Shown here piece after piece: positions 34,408 through 43,556 of a stretch of 64,000 nt of DNA. The notes beneath the pieces were generated by a model. That model searched no databases. It worked only from the letters and a program-made list of their open reading frames with translations, and had not been told where the DNA came from. The stretch is taken from the NCBI RefSeq assembly GCF_029846635.1, contig NZ_JARVTG010000001.1, positions 2,108,501 through 2,172,500 of the forward strand, written 5' to 3'. Positions within the stretch are counted from its first letter, which is position 1. Every line of letters begins with the position of its first letter. The translations under genes and the position numbers were made by a program. Source of the DNA: Pokkaliibacter sp. MBI-7 (GTDB lineage Bacteria > Pseudomonadota > Gammaproteobacteria > Pseudomonadales > Balneatricaceae).

Positions 34408-35670
34408 TTAGCCCGCTGCTTTAACCGCTTTAACCAGACGCTCAGCTGCCTGCTGGGCAGTCATGTTGGCGTCGTTAAAGTAGTTGGTCACTACGTCATA
34501 GATAGCGCCTTTGACGTAGGAGGTGGTGGACATACCGTGGGCCATGGAAGGTACCAGGGTGCCGGATTTGGCATCGGCAGCGAAGTCGTCCATCGACTTG
34601 ATGGCGCAGCTGTCGAACTTGTCACGGGGAATATCAGGACGGACGGGGATCGAACCTTTGTTCAGGTTGAAGACTTCCTGGAAGGTCGGCTCCATGATGA
34701 TACGGGCCAGCGCCTTCTGTGCTTCTTCCTGAGAGTTGCTGTTCACGTGGAACATGGCAAAGGAGTCGATGTTGTAGGTGTAGGCATCGGCAGTACCGGG
34801 AACGGCTGAACACAGGAAGTCCTTGCCTGCCACTTTACCGGCGCTGACGAACTCACCCTTGGCCCAGTCACCCATGATCTGGAAGGCCGCTTTGCCATTG
34901 ATCACCATGGCGGTGGCCAGGTTCCAGTCACGACCGGGTGCGTCAGGATCCATGTAGTCTTTCAGGCGCTTGTAGGTAGCCAGCACCTTGACCATGGTCT
35001 CTCCGCCCAGTGCATCGTCATCCAGATCAACGAAGGCTTTACGGTAGAAATCAGCACCCCCCAGAGAGAGGGCGACCGCTTCAAAAATGGTAGCGTCCTG
35101 CCAGTCCTGACCACCGTGGGCCAGCGGGATATAGCCAGCGGCTTTGATCTTGTCGCCGTCAGCGAAGAACTCATCCCAGGTCGTCGGCATGTGGTCAATA
35201 CCGGCGGCTTTCAGCACTTCCGGATTACCCCAGACCCAGTTCACGCGGTGAACGTTGACAGGGACTGCCACGTAGTGGCCGTCGTACTTCATACCATCGG
35301 CAACCACTTTGGGCAGCAGCTCATCCCAATGGTTGGCCTTGGCCACGTCATCCAGATCAGCAAGGAATCCCAGCTCGCCCCATTCCTGAATTTCAGGACC
35401 TTTGATCTGGGCGGCAGTAGGAGGATTGCCAGACACAGCGCGAGACTTCAGTACGGTCATGGCGCTATCACCGCCCCCCCCTGCTACGGCAAAGTCTTTC
35501 CAGGTATGGCCTTCTTTTTCCAGCAGCTGTTTCAGTACGGCAACCGATTTGGCTTCGCCACCGGAAGTCCACCAGTGCAGTACTTCTACTTCACCAGCGA
35601 AAGCGGAGACGGCAGACAGAGAAGACAGACCCAGAGCCATAGCCAGGGCGACAGGCTTCAATCGAATCAT
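34408..35670 (-). CDS. gtsA: Glucose-type sugar-binding periplasmic protein (GtsA type)
   Basis: This 420-residue binding protein has a signal peptide (VALAMALGLSSLSAVSAFAG). The mature start VEVLHWWTSGGEAKSVAVLK and the stretch GPEIQEWGELGFLADLDDVA, then VPVNVHRVNWVWGNPEVLK, match the glucose/mannose-binding family 1 proteins of Pseudomonas (GtsA). Cys pairs late in the mature protein (DFLCSAVPG and DSCAIKSMD) may form a disulfide, as in that group. It delivers the sugar to the GtsBC permease. It is the first gene of the operon. Confidence 0.88.
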   Translation of the reverse strand: MIRLKPVALAMALGLSSLSAVSAFAGEVEVLHWWTSGGEAKSVAVLKQLLEKEGHTWKDFAVAGGGGDSAMTVLKSRAVSGNPPTAAQIKGPEIQEWGELGFLADLDDVAKANHWDELLPKVVADGMKYDGHYVAVPVNVHRVNWVWGNPEVLKAAGIDHMPTTWDEFFADGDKIKAAGYIPLAHGGQDWQDATIFEAVALSLGGADFYRKAFVDLDDDALGGETMVKVLATYKRLKDYMDPDAPGRDWNLATAMVINGKAAFQIMGDWAKGEFVSAGKVAGKDFLCSAVPGTADAYTYNIDSFAMFHVNSNSQEEAQKALARIIMEPTFQEVFNLNKGSIPVRPDIPRDKFDSCAIKSMDDFAADAKSGTLVPSMAHGMSTTSYVKGAIYDVVTNYFNDANMTAQQAAERLVKAVKAAG

Positions 35671-35949
35671 GGTTTTACCCCTGTGTTATTCTTGTCGGGA
35701 ACGATTTTTTGATTTGCTTTTACTTCGCTCTGCCCTGCCTGCAGGCACTTGGGTGTCATGCGGCAAAGTCGATGTGAGAGAGCGTCAGTAGAAGGTAGAC
35801 AAGGCACTGAGAGAACTCGAGTTATATAACCCTACATAACATTATCCAAATATTACGAGCATGTAATATTTCAGAAAAACACTGATATCACTAGGGAAAG
35901 CGCCCTGTTAGCCCTGCCGGATAACCCCCTTCCATACACACAAATACAA
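35671..35949 (-). promoter_or_regulatory. Promoter region of the glucose-type ABC operon
   Basis: This AT-rich stretch upstream of the binding-protein gene holds a 10-bp palindrome GTTATATAAC (35821-35830) and a perfect 8-bp inverted repeat AATATTAC/GTAATATT (35849-35870) with a 6-base spacer. Both are candidate operator sites. No regulator gene is adjacent. Confidence 0.45.
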
Positions 35950-35971
35950 ACAGCCGCGCGATGGCGGCTGT
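35950..35971 (-). terminator. Terminator after the chemoreceptor gene
   Basis: ACAGCCGC / GCGGCTGT form a perfect 8-bp stem with a 6-base loop. On the minus strand it is followed by TTTGTATTTG. It lies 70 bases past the chemoreceptor stop codon. Confidence 0.75.
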
Positions 35972-36041
35972 CTGGAACGGCGGGTCAGCGGTCGGCTTCT
36001 GGCTGATCAGCATGTATCTCTGATATACCCGCGCCTGTGTT

Positions 36042-37688
36042 TCAAAGACGGAACTGCCCCAATACCCGGCTTAAATCCGTCGACAGCTCGGTCAGATGCT
36101 GGCTGGCACTGGCCACATTTTCCGCTTCGCGGGCATTGTCACGGGACAGATCACCAATATGGGTGATGTGCTTGGTAATATCGTCCGTGGTGCTGCTCTG
36201 CTGCTCGGAAGCGGTGGAAATCTGCAGGCTCATATCCCGAATATGGCGAATGGCCTGCGCGATAGCCTGCAGCGCCTGCTCCATCTCTCCCGCATGTCCT
36301 GCGGTGCCCTGTGCCTGATGCGAGCCCTGCTCCATGGCATTGACCGCTCCCTGCACACCCACCTGCAGGCGCTCGATCATGGCGTGGATATCCTGTGTCG
36401 ATTGCTGGGTACGACTGGCCAGCGAGCGCACCTCATCGGCCACCACCGCAAAGCCACGTCCCTGCTCACCAGCCCTGGCTGCCTCAATGGCGGCATTGAG
36501 CGCCAGCAGGTTGGTTTGCTCGGCAATACTCTGGATGATGCCCAGGATAGACGAAATCTGTGCGACATCGTTGGACAGATTGCGAATCTGCGAACCCGCG
36601 TTCTCTACATTCCCCAGCAGCTGCTGCATGCTGTCGAGGGTCGACTTGGCCACCTTCTGACCATGCTGAGAATGACTGTCCGCCTGATTCGCCTCATCGG
36701 AAGCTGCCTGAGTACTCTGCGCTACGTGGGTCACCACCGCATTCATCTCAGTCGCCGCGGCAACAATGGACTCCACTGCCGCATTCTGCTCTACCGAAAT
36801 GCTGCTGGCCTTGCCCGCCGTCTGGCGCAACTCTTCCGCTGCCTGTGTCAGTCTGCCAGTCTGACTGACCACCTCGCTGACAATGCCGTGCAGCTTGCCA
36901 ACGAACTGGTTAAACGCACTGGCCAGCTGGCCCACTTCGTCGCCACTACGCACTTCAACACGAGCGGTCAGATCCCCTTCACCCTGACTGATATCATCAA
37001 TACGTTGCTGCACCTTCTGCAGAGGACGGGTCACCATGGGCGGTAAAAAGATGCTGATGATCAGCAGCAGCGCACAGATGATCAGGCCGCCCACCAGCTG
37101 ATTGGTGCTCGACGACTGCGCCTGAATCATGGCGTTCTGGCCGATAAAGTCGGCATTTTCTGACGTCCAGTCCACCAGTTTATCGAGTAAGTCGCGGGTG
37201 CTGTCGAACAGCGCCCGGCCGTCGCCGAAACTCAGCGCAACCGCCTGCTGGCGACTGGCGGCATCACTACTGGCAGACAGACTGATGATCTGTTCCGCCT
37301 GTTTTTGCCAGCGCTGCAGTTCTGTCTGGAAGTGTTTAAGCTGCTGACGCGCGTCCGGATCCTTGATCAGCTCGCCGAACTGATCGGTGCGCTTTTTGAC
37401 CTGCCCGACATTTTCTTTGAATTCTTTGATGAAGGCGTTGTAGGTGTCGGACCCCGGCTCAGCAACAATCGCGCCCCGCTCGCCTTCCAGCGCCTGATAC
37501 ATGTCGCGGTCAGCGTTCAGCAGCAGCTGCACCGCCGGCAGAAACTCGACCGTGCTGTGATACACCCTGTCCGTCAGATCACGGAAGGCCAGACTATTTT
37601 GAAAAGTGATCGCGAGGGAAATCAGTAATGTGACAAACAGTGGAATAGAAATCTTCCAGCGAATACGCAGATTGGTAAACCAGGACAT
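36042..37688 (-). CDS. Methyl-accepting chemotaxis protein with helical periplasmic sensor
   Basis: This 548-residue chemoreceptor has an N-terminal membrane segment (ISIPLFVTLLISLAITF) and a periplasmic helical domain (about residues 35-190). A second membrane segment (LVGGLIICALLLIISIFLPP), a HAMP domain (PLQKVQQRIDDISQGEGDLT) and the signalling domain follow. The tip EQTNLLALNAAIEAARAGEQ is intact. The sensor looks like a four-helix bundle of the 4HB/HBM type, with many charged helices and no Cache fold. The ligand is unknown. The ATG at 37688 is chosen because AAGGGTGG precedes it and the preceding 28 codons look non-coding. Confidence 0.9.
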   Translation of the reverse strand: MSWFTNLRIRWKISIPLFVTLLISLAITFQNSLAFRDLTDRVYHSTVEFLPAVQLLLNADRDMYQALEGERGAIVAEPGSDTYNAFIKEFKENVGQVKKRTDQFGELIKDPDARQQLKHFQTELQRWQKQAEQIISLSASSDAASRQQAVALSFGDGRALFDSTRDLLDKLVDWTSENADFIGQNAMIQAQSSSTNQLVGGLIICALLLIISIFLPPMVTRPLQKVQQRIDDISQGEGDLTARVEVRSGDEVGQLASAFNQFVGKLHGIVSEVVSQTGRLTQAAEELRQTAGKASSISVEQNAAVESIVAAATEMNAVVTHVAQSTQAASDEANQADSHSQHGQKVAKSTLDSMQQLLGNVENAGSQIRNLSNDVAQISSILGIIQSIAEQTNLLALNAAIEAARAGEQGRGFAVVADEVRSLASRTQQSTQDIHAMIERLQVGVQGAVNAMEQGSHQAQGTAGHAGEMEQALQAIAQAIRHIRDMSLQISTASEQQSSTTDDITKHITHIGDLSRDNAREAENVASASQHLTELSTDLSRVLGQFRL

Positions 37689-38065
37689 GACAGCCACCCT
37701 TGTTATTGTGTGTTGAGGTACATCCCTGTTGTGATACGTCAATACGTTGTTCAGGACAAAGCAGCCCTTCATATAGCAGCTACTATCTCATCGTTATAGG
37801 GGCTGGCGCTGTCTACGCCAATTACCCGGGCCCTGAATCAACAGACAATTACCACTCCAATGGCGCCAACCCACAGCTTCAGTAACAGCACTCTGCTACC
37901 TGTAAAAAAGTCCACGGGGTGTACGACCACAGCGACGCCAATCTGTGCCGTCCTGACGACACACTGGAAGATGAGCCAGGGGTGCCCTCACGGTCTTGGG
38001 GACCCCCACAGAGAATGACAGAGGATGGGTCTGCTACGAGCAGGCCGGGCGGTTGCGCCGGCGTC
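37689..38065. other. Intergenic stretch between chemoreceptor and exported-protein genes
   Basis: This 377-base region is between two minus-strand genes and must contain the chemoreceptor promoter. I see no clear promoter motif, RNA gene or repeat that I can support. Confidence 0.4.
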
Positions 38066-38545
38066 TCACGAATTAACCGGTATGGAAAACGTCGGCATTT
38101 TCTCCCCGGTAGACTGGCTGGACGAACTGCCATCACTGCCGGAACTGGTGGACTTGCCTTCCTGAGGCGGTGGTACAGGGGCAGCACTGCTGTCATCGGA
38201 TGCGGAATTGTCACTAGTGCTGCTTTTCCCTGCCGTGATCTTGGTCTTACCCGTCGACGGAGTGCCCATTGTTGCGGCAGAACTGGCCAGATGGATATGC
38301 TCGCCAAGCGATTCGACCTTAGCAGCCAGATCACGCCCCAGACGACCGGCTTTACCGGGAATCCATAAGCGGGCTTCACGTTGTTGCTGCCACTGCTGCT
38401 CCAGCTGTTCGCTGGTTGCTTCCCAGCCCTGATCCATCGCGTTGTGCTCGATAGAGGCAGGCCGGGCGGGCCAATGAGGTGTGGACGGAGCGGCCAGCGC
38501 ACTGGCACTCAATATCAGGGTGACAAACCCCAGAGCTAATTTCAT
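38066..38545 (-). CDS. Exported Ser-rich protein of unknown function
   Basis: This 159-residue protein has a clear signal peptide (MKLALGFVTLILSASALAAP). The ATG at 38545 follows AGAGGAG at good spacing. The mature part begins with a Trp-containing segment (STPHWPARPASIEHNAMDQG) and a short Gln/Glu/Arg-rich helix (EQLEQQWQQQREARLWIPG). The last 60 residues are Ser/Thr/Gly-rich and probably disordered. I do not recognise a family. It stands alone upstream of the chemoreceptor and downstream of pckA on the same strand. Confidence 0.72.
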   Translation of the reverse strand: MKLALGFVTLILSASALAAPSTPHWPARPASIEHNAMDQGWEATSEQLEQQWQQQREARLWIPGKAGRLGRDLAAKVESLGEHIHLASSAATMGTPSTGKTKITAGKSSTSDNSASDDSSAAPVPPPQEGKSTSSGSDGSSSSQSTGEKMPTFSIPVNS

Positions 38546-38694
38546 TTCAGGACTCCTCTGAGTCTGTGCGGGATGATCCACAACCAGGCAGACCGGCAAC
38601 AGACTTTCGATCAGACCATGGATACCGAAGGGGCCTGTACATACGCCCTCCTTCCGGCTCAGTGTTTAGCGCACGCAGACTGACGCACGGCATA

Positions 38695-38726
38695 AACAAA
38701 AAAGGCTTCCCGAAGGAAGCCTTTTC
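38695..38726 (-). terminator. pckA terminator
   Basis: AAAGGCTTCC / GGAAGCCTTT form a perfect 10-bp stem around a 4-base loop (TTCG on the minus strand, a stable UUCG tetraloop). A T-rich tract follows on the minus strand. It lies 22 bases past the pckA stop codon. Confidence 0.93.
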
Positions 38727-38747
38727 TTTGTGCCACAGGGCTGCGCG

Positions 38748-40310
38748 TTAGTCCAGCTGAGGACCAGCCGCCAGCACCTCGGCAGACACTTCAAAGCCCT
38801 TGGCAACGAAGTTATCCACAAACTGCTTGATCAGACCTGCTGCAGTTTCGTCATATTTACCAGCGTCTTCCCAGGTATCTTTGGGGTTCAGCAGACGGGT
38901 TTCCACGCCTTCAACCGCAACCGGTACATCCAGGTTGATGCCAGGCAGGCGGCGGGTTTCAACGCCGTCAAGCTTGCCGGTCTGGATCGCGTTGATAATG
39001 GCGCGGGTAGTCGGAATGCTGAAACGTTTGCCGGTACCGTAAGAGCCACCAGTCCAACCTGTGTTGACCAGATACACTTTCGATCCGAACTCTTCAATGC
39101 GTTTCATCAGCAGCTCAGCGTACTCACCGGCAGGACGTGGGAAGAAGGGCGCACCAAAGCAGGTAGAGAAAGTGGACTTGATGCCACCGCCTGATCCCAT
39201 TTCGGTAGAACCGACCAGTGCGGTGTACCCGGACAGGAAGTGATAGGCAGCCGCTTCCTTAGACAACACCGATACCGGAGGCAGGACACCGGTCAGGTCG
39301 CAGGTCAGAAAGATAATGTGCTTGGGCTCACCGGCCATGTTGGTCTCGGTGCGCTTGTCGACATGCTCCAGCGGGTAGGCGGCACGGCTGTTCTGTGTCA
39401 GTGAACTGTCGGCATAGTCAGGCGCATGGTCGTCATCCAGCACAACGTTCTCAAGAACGGTACCGAACCGGATAGCATTCCAGATGATAGGCTCGTTCTT
39501 TTCGGACAGGTCGATGCACTTGGCATAGCAACCGCCTTCCAGATTGAATACCACGCCCTTGCCCCAGCCGTGCTCGTCATCGCCAATCAGGTAGCGGCTT
39601 GGATCAGCAGACAGGGTGGTTTTTCCGGTGCCGGACAGACCGAAGAACAGGGTTACTTCGTTATCGTCGCTGACGTTGGCAGAACAGTGCATGGGCAGCA
39701 CGTCTTTTTCTGGCAGCAGGAAGTTCTGCACCGAGAACATGGCTTTCTTCATTTCTCCGGCGTAACGCATACCGGCGATCAGCACCTTGCGCTTGGCAAA
39801 GTTGATGATGACGGTACCATCGGAGTTGGTGCCATCACGCTCGGGCACGCACTCAAAACCAGCGGCATTGATGATCTGCCACTCTTCCTTGGTCTTGGGG
39901 TTGTAGTTGTCAGGGTTGATGAACAGGCAACGGCCAAACAGGTTCTGCCAGGCTGTCTCGGTGGTCATCTTCACGGGCAGGTAGTGCTGTTCACCGGCAC
40001 CCACATGCACATAGGAAACAAAACGCTCATGATCCGCCAGATACTCTTCAACCCGCTCCCACAGCGCATCGAATTTATCGGCAGGGAAAGGACGGTTGAC
40101 CGCCCCCCAGTGGATCAGATCGCTGGTGGAAGGTTCGTCTACGATGAAGCGATCCATCGGCGAACGGCCAGTACGCTTACCGGTTTCCACTACCAGAGCA
40201 CCGGAGTGGGACAGACGACCTTCGCCACGACGCAGGGCGAATTCGATCAGTTTGGCAGGCGCAAGATTACAGTGAATGAGCTTGTTGGTCTCATCAAGCG
40301 TTTTTGACAT
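38748..40310 (-). CDS. pckA: Phosphoenolpyruvate carboxykinase (ATP)
   Basis: This 520-residue enzyme converts oxaloacetate and ATP to phosphoenolpyruvate, the first step of gluconeogenesis. Landmarks are RSPMDRFIVDEPST, MRYAGEMKKAMFSVQNF, the P-loop GLSGTGKTTLSADPSR, the metal-binding DDEHGWG stretch and FLTCDLTGVLPPVSVL. The start at 40310 (MSKTLDETNK) matches the family, and the upstream in-frame codons are not needed. It sits downstream of hslO in the order yrfG-hslR-hslO-pckA, as in Escherichia coli. It ends with a strong intrinsic terminator. Confidence 0.97.
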   Translation of the reverse strand: MSKTLDETNKLIHCNLAPAKLIEFALRRGEGRLSHSGALVVETGKRTGRSPMDRFIVDEPSTSDLIHWGAVNRPFPADKFDALWERVEEYLADHERFVSYVHVGAGEQHYLPVKMTTETAWQNLFGRCLFINPDNYNPKTKEEWQIINAAGFECVPERDGTNSDGTVIINFAKRKVLIAGMRYAGEMKKAMFSVQNFLLPEKDVLPMHCSANVSDDNEVTLFFGLSGTGKTTLSADPSRYLIGDDEHGWGKGVVFNLEGGCYAKCIDLSEKNEPIIWNAIRFGTVLENVVLDDDHAPDYADSSLTQNSRAAYPLEHVDKRTETNMAGEPKHIIFLTCDLTGVLPPVSVLSKEAAAYHFLSGYTALVGSTEMGSGGGIKSTFSTCFGAPFFPRPAGEYAELLMKRIEEFGSKVYLVNTGWTGGSYGTGKRFSIPTTRAIINAIQTGKLDGVETRRLPGINLDVPVAVEGVETRLLNPKDTWEDAGKYDETAAGLIKQFVDNFVAKGFEVSAEVLAAGPQLD

Positions 40311-40613
40311 GCTAGTGACTTCCCTAGGTGTTGAGTGCCTTTTTTGCCCTGTGTTTTTTAAGTCAGCCTGACGGCTGCTTGCCATTATTTGGCGTCAGTT
40401 AGGGCTTTGGTGCGGCATTATGCCACAATTCTTTGTATTAAGGTTGAGCAAATATGCCGCAATAAAGTGGTAATACTTGCCCATTTTTGCCGTTGTGGTG
40501 CTGCATCGCTACAGCACCACATAGGCTTTCCACAGAGTAAACAGGTGCTGAAGTGATCCGCCCACCACTCACCCAAAACACCAAAGAGCGGCCAGACGGG
40601 TCAGCTGAAGGGA
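40311..40613 (-). promoter_or_regulatory. pckA upstream region with inverted repeat and hslO 3' hairpin
   Basis: The 303-base gap holds a 10-bp hairpin, TGTGGTGCTG / CAGCACCACA (40494-40521), about 93 bases past the hslO stop codon with no U-tract. It also holds a perfect inverted repeat TGCGGCAT/ATGCCGCA (40411-40418, 40454-40461). The minus-strand hexamer CATAAT (40417-40422) is a possible -10 box overlapping the repeat, which would make it an operator candidate for pckA. Confidence 0.45.
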
Positions 40614-41504
40614 TTAGTGCAGCACACCCGGATCGCCCTGGCTGGCGTTGGGGTTGAACAACGTTTCTATGTCGGCCTGATCGAAGCAGTATTCTTCGTT
40701 ACAGAACTGACAGTGCACGCGGATCAGTGGCTCATCTTCAAAGATTTCATCCAGCTCCTGACGAGCCAGGGTTGCAAGAGCCGCACCACATCGCTCCTTG
40801 CTGCAATCGCAGTAGAAGCGCATATCCATGGCCGGGAAAGTACGCACGGTTTCTTCATGATAGAGGCGGGTCAGCAGGGTCTCATTGTCGAGGCCCAGCA
40901 TTTCTTCTGGCGTCAGGGTATCTGCCAGTGTCGTCAGACGTGCCCAGTCTTCCTGATATTCTTCGCGGCTCTGATGACTCTGTTCAGGCAGAGCCTGCAG
41001 CATCACGGCCGCTGCATCCTTGCCATCAGCAGTCAGATAGAAGCGGGTTGGCAACTGTTCGGAACGGCTGAAATAGCCTTCGAGGCAGGCCGCCAGAGTA
41101 TCCCCCTCCAGCGCTACGACACCCTGGTAGCGTTTACCATTGGCAGGCTCAATGGTGATCGCCATACGCCCGCCTTCAGCCAGCAGCTGCAGCGGTGGCA
41201 GCTCATCACTGATGTCACCCTGCCAGCGGGCAATAGCGCGAATATCGGCCTGATTATCACATTCTGCCTGAATGATACTCAGCGCCCCTTCTCCACGGGC
41301 CTGGATCGACAACCGTCCGTCGAACTTCATCATGGTGCTGATGGCAGCACAGGCGGCCATCATTTCACCCAGCAGCAACTGCACCGGACGTGGATAACTA
41401 TCGCGCGCCAGTATCGCCTGATAGCTTTGCTGCAGGCCGGTGACGACGCCACGCACCTGGGTGTCATCAAACAGAAAACGTTGAATCTGATCGGGATTAC
41501 TCAT
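40614..41504 (-). CDS. hslO: Redox-regulated chaperone Hsp33
   Basis: This 296-residue chaperone is activated by oxidation. The zinc/redox switch is complete: C232-x-C234 (FYCDCSKERC) and C265-x-x-C268 (HCQFCNEEYCF). The N-terminal dimerisation and substrate domain has the RGEGALSIIQAECD and NGKRYQGVVALEGDTLAACL motifs. The length is typical (about 292). It follows hslR and precedes pckA, the conserved heat-shock neighbourhood. Heat-shock control by the rpoH product is expected from family knowledge but not shown here. Confidence 0.96.
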   Translation of the reverse strand: MSNPDQIQRFLFDDTQVRGVVTGLQQSYQAILARDSYPRPVQLLLGEMMAACAAISTMMKFDGRLSIQARGEGALSIIQAECDNQADIRAIARWQGDISDELPPLQLLAEGGRMAITIEPANGKRYQGVVALEGDTLAACLEGYFSRSEQLPTRFYLTADGKDAAAVMLQALPEQSHQSREEYQEDWARLTTLADTLTPEEMLGLDNETLLTRLYHEETVRTFPAMDMRFYCDCSKERCGAALATLARQELDEIFEDEPLIRVHCQFCNEEYCFDQADIETLFNPNASQGDPGVLH

Positions 41505-41640
41505 GCACAGTCTCGCTTGAAAGCCATTCAGCCTGATTAGGCTGGCGGCTTTCCTTCAGGTTCCAGGTCTGGAGCCTGGTGTCGTTAGATAAAGGCCGCA
41601 GTATACCATGCCCGCCGGCATGGCTCGCCGTTGCCCGGCA

Positions 41641-42054
41641 TCAGCCAGAGAAGACGTCGGACTTGAACCGTACAATCTGCCGCCGCTCTTTCTTGCTCGG
41701 ACGGTGGTCGCTGACCAGCGCCCCCGAGTTGGCCTTGCGCTGTGCCGTTTCACGCTCACGGCGCTCGACGCTGTCTGCCGTTTCCTGATACAACAGTTGC
41801 GCCTCTGGCGCAGGCCGCCGCTGGTCAGACAGTACCAGCACTTCGATTGTCTTTTCGTCCCAGCCCTGACGCAGATTAATCTGTGCCCCCACTTCCACCA
41901 GTCGGCTTGGCTTCCCCTTTGCCCCGTTATAGTGCACTTTGCCCCCCTCAATGGCCTCCTTGGCCAGATTACGGGTTTTGAAGAAGCGGGCGGCCCACAG
42001 CCATTTGTCCAGACGAACGCCCTCATCATCCTGGGCAATATCTTTCTTGCTCAT
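41641..42054 (-). CDS. hslR: Heat-shock protein 15 (S4-domain ribosome-associated protein)
   Basis: This 137-residue protein binds free 50S subunits carrying nascent chains and helps recycle them. An S4 RNA-binding domain occupies the N-terminus: VRLDKWLWAARFFKTRNLAK and GGKVHYNGAKGKPSRLVEVG. A basic C-terminal tail (RPSKKERRQIVRFKSD) completes the family layout. It has GAGGCACG upstream of the ATG. It is the middle gene of yrfG-hslR-hslO on the minus strand. Confidence 0.95.
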   Translation of the reverse strand: MSKKDIAQDDEGVRLDKWLWAARFFKTRNLAKEAIEGGKVHYNGAKGKPSRLVEVGAQINLRQGWDEKTIEVLVLSDQRRPAPEAQLLYQETADSVERRERETAQRKANSGALVSDHRPSKKERRQIVRFKSDVFSG

Positions 42055-42142
42055 CGTGCCTCGTTATGTAAATAGGAAAACTGCCGTATGCCGCTATAAA
42101 TGGGGGCAAAGCGAGCAAAAAACAGGCTGACGACCAGCCTAC

Positions 42143-42805
42143 TTACTCATCATTACTGGGCTGAATATCACGGAAGGAATGCAGCACCGGAAACTCATCA
42201 ATCTTGCGCACCGGCTGCTGGCTGTCTGGCTGTCCGATCGTCAGCAAATGGGCGATGCCGAAGGTCGCGGCCGAACGCAGCACCGGCAGACTGTCATCAA
42301 TCAGCAGCGTACGCAGCGGGTTGAACGGCTCGACCTGCTGCAGATCACGCCAGAACGAGGGGTCTTCCTTGGGCTTGCCGAAGGAGTGGGAGATCAGCAC
42401 TTCATCCACCAGCTGATCCAGCCCGGTCTTGCCGAACTTCATCAGCACCAGATCGGGATGGCAGTTAGTGACAATGACCGACCGCACTCCGGCACAGCGC
42501 AGCGCGCGCAAAAAGCCCTGCACGTGCGGGCGAAAGCCAATCTTGTCCTGCACTTCCTGTTTGAGAGCCATTACATCCAGATTGAGCTCGCGGCTCCAGT
42601 AGTCGACGCAGTACCAGTTCAGCGTGCCCTGCTGTGCCATGATCTGCTCATTCAGAATGGAGGCCGCCTCTTCAGACGACAGCCGGTGAATTTCGGCATA
42701 GCGTCTGGGCAGATGCTCCAGCCAGAAATAGCTGTCAAAGTGCAGATCCAGCAAGGTGCCATCCATGTCCAGCAGCACCGTATCAATGGTCGTCCAGTCA
42801 AGCAT
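42143..42805 (-). CDS. yrfG: HAD-family nucleotidase, YrfG (GMP/IMP nucleotidase) type
   Basis: This 220-residue haloacid dehalogenase-like phosphatase has the nucleophile motif VLLDMDGTLLDL (DxDGT), the VIVTNCH motif II with a Thr, the GKPKED lysine region and the LLIDDSLPVL acidic motif. Family knowledge from Escherichia coli assigns GMP and IMP dephosphorylation to this protein. The start MLDWTTIDTVLLDMDG matches. It heads the yrfG-hslR-hslO cluster, 88 bases before hslR. Substrate specificity is inferred from synteny and the fold only. Confidence 0.9.
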   Translation of the reverse strand: MLDWTTIDTVLLDMDGTLLDLHFDSYFWLEHLPRRYAEIHRLSSEEAASILNEQIMAQQGTLNWYCVDYWSRELNLDVMALKQEVQDKIGFRPHVQGFLRALRCAGVRSVIVTNCHPDLVLMKFGKTGLDQLVDEVLISHSFGKPKEDPSFWRDLQQVEPFNPLRTLLIDDSLPVLRSAATFGIAHLLTIGQPDSQQPVRKIDEFPVLHSFRDIQPSNDE

Positions 42806-43034
42806 AAATCAAGGGTTCCCCAGGACTGTCCACGGCGGTTAACCTCGCGAATCAGCACTGTTGTTAGACGTCATCGTTAGCGTATTCACTGTAAAACGGT
42901 GCGACCTGCATTTACAGCGCACCGGCAAAGGGTTCCCCTGCACTTTAGTCGCATGGGATAATTCCCCCCATCGTGGTCACCCTGCCTGCAGGAGCAGACC
43001 TCCGCTATTTTCCCACAGCCCTTAGGAAAATCGA

Positions 43035-43517
43035 ATGCGCCGTATTCACATCCGCGAGGCACTTCCTGACGATTCCGCCACCATTCTGCAGCTGATTACC
43101 GAGCTGGCGATCTATGAAAAAGCCGAAGACAAAGTACTGACCGACGAAGCGCAGTTGCGAGCCAGTCTGTTTGCTGACGACGCCACCGCCCACGGCCTGA
43201 TCTGTGAAGTGGATGGCGAGCCCGTTGGCTATGCTGTGTACTTCTTCAACTTCTCCACCTGGCTCGGTCGCAATGGCCTGTATCTGGAAGATCTGTATAT
43301 TTCTCCGGCCTATCGTCAGGTGGGCGCAGGCAAGGCACTGCTCAAGCATCTGGCCCAACAGGCGGTCGCCCGTGGCTGTGGCCGCTTCGAGTGGTCAGTC
43401 CTGGACTGGAATACCCCGGCCATCGGCTTTTATGAATCCATTGGCGCCGAGCCCCAGAATGAATGGGTGCTGTACCGTTTGACGGGCGATGCACTGCTCA
43501 ACTTTGCCAACAGCTGA
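43035..43517 (+). CDS. GNAT-family N-acetyltransferase
   Basis: This 160-residue acetyltransferase is related to the diamine acetyltransferase group. The acetyl-CoA-binding motif A is LYISPAYRQVGAGKALLKHL (R/Q-x-x-G-x-G/A pattern). The adjacent NFSTWLGRNGLYLEDLYISP is characteristic of spermidine/spermine-type acetyltransferases, and the later stretch FEWSVLDWNTPAIGFYESIG is strongly conserved in that subfamily. The true acceptor (polyamine, amino acid or thialysine) is not readable. AGGAAAATCGA precedes the ATG. It lies 40 bases upstream of cysQ on the same strand. Confidence 0.9.
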   Translation: MRRIHIREALPDDSATILQLITELAIYEKAEDKVLTDEAQLRASLFADDATAHGLICEVDGEPVGYAVYFFNFSTWLGRNGLYLEDLYISPAYRQVGAGKALLKHLAQQAVARGCGRFEWSVLDWNTPAIGFYESIGAEPQNEWVLYRLTGDALLNFANS

Positions 43518-43556
43518 AGCCACTGCCTTACCTTTTTCACTGCCAGGGAGACTGTT

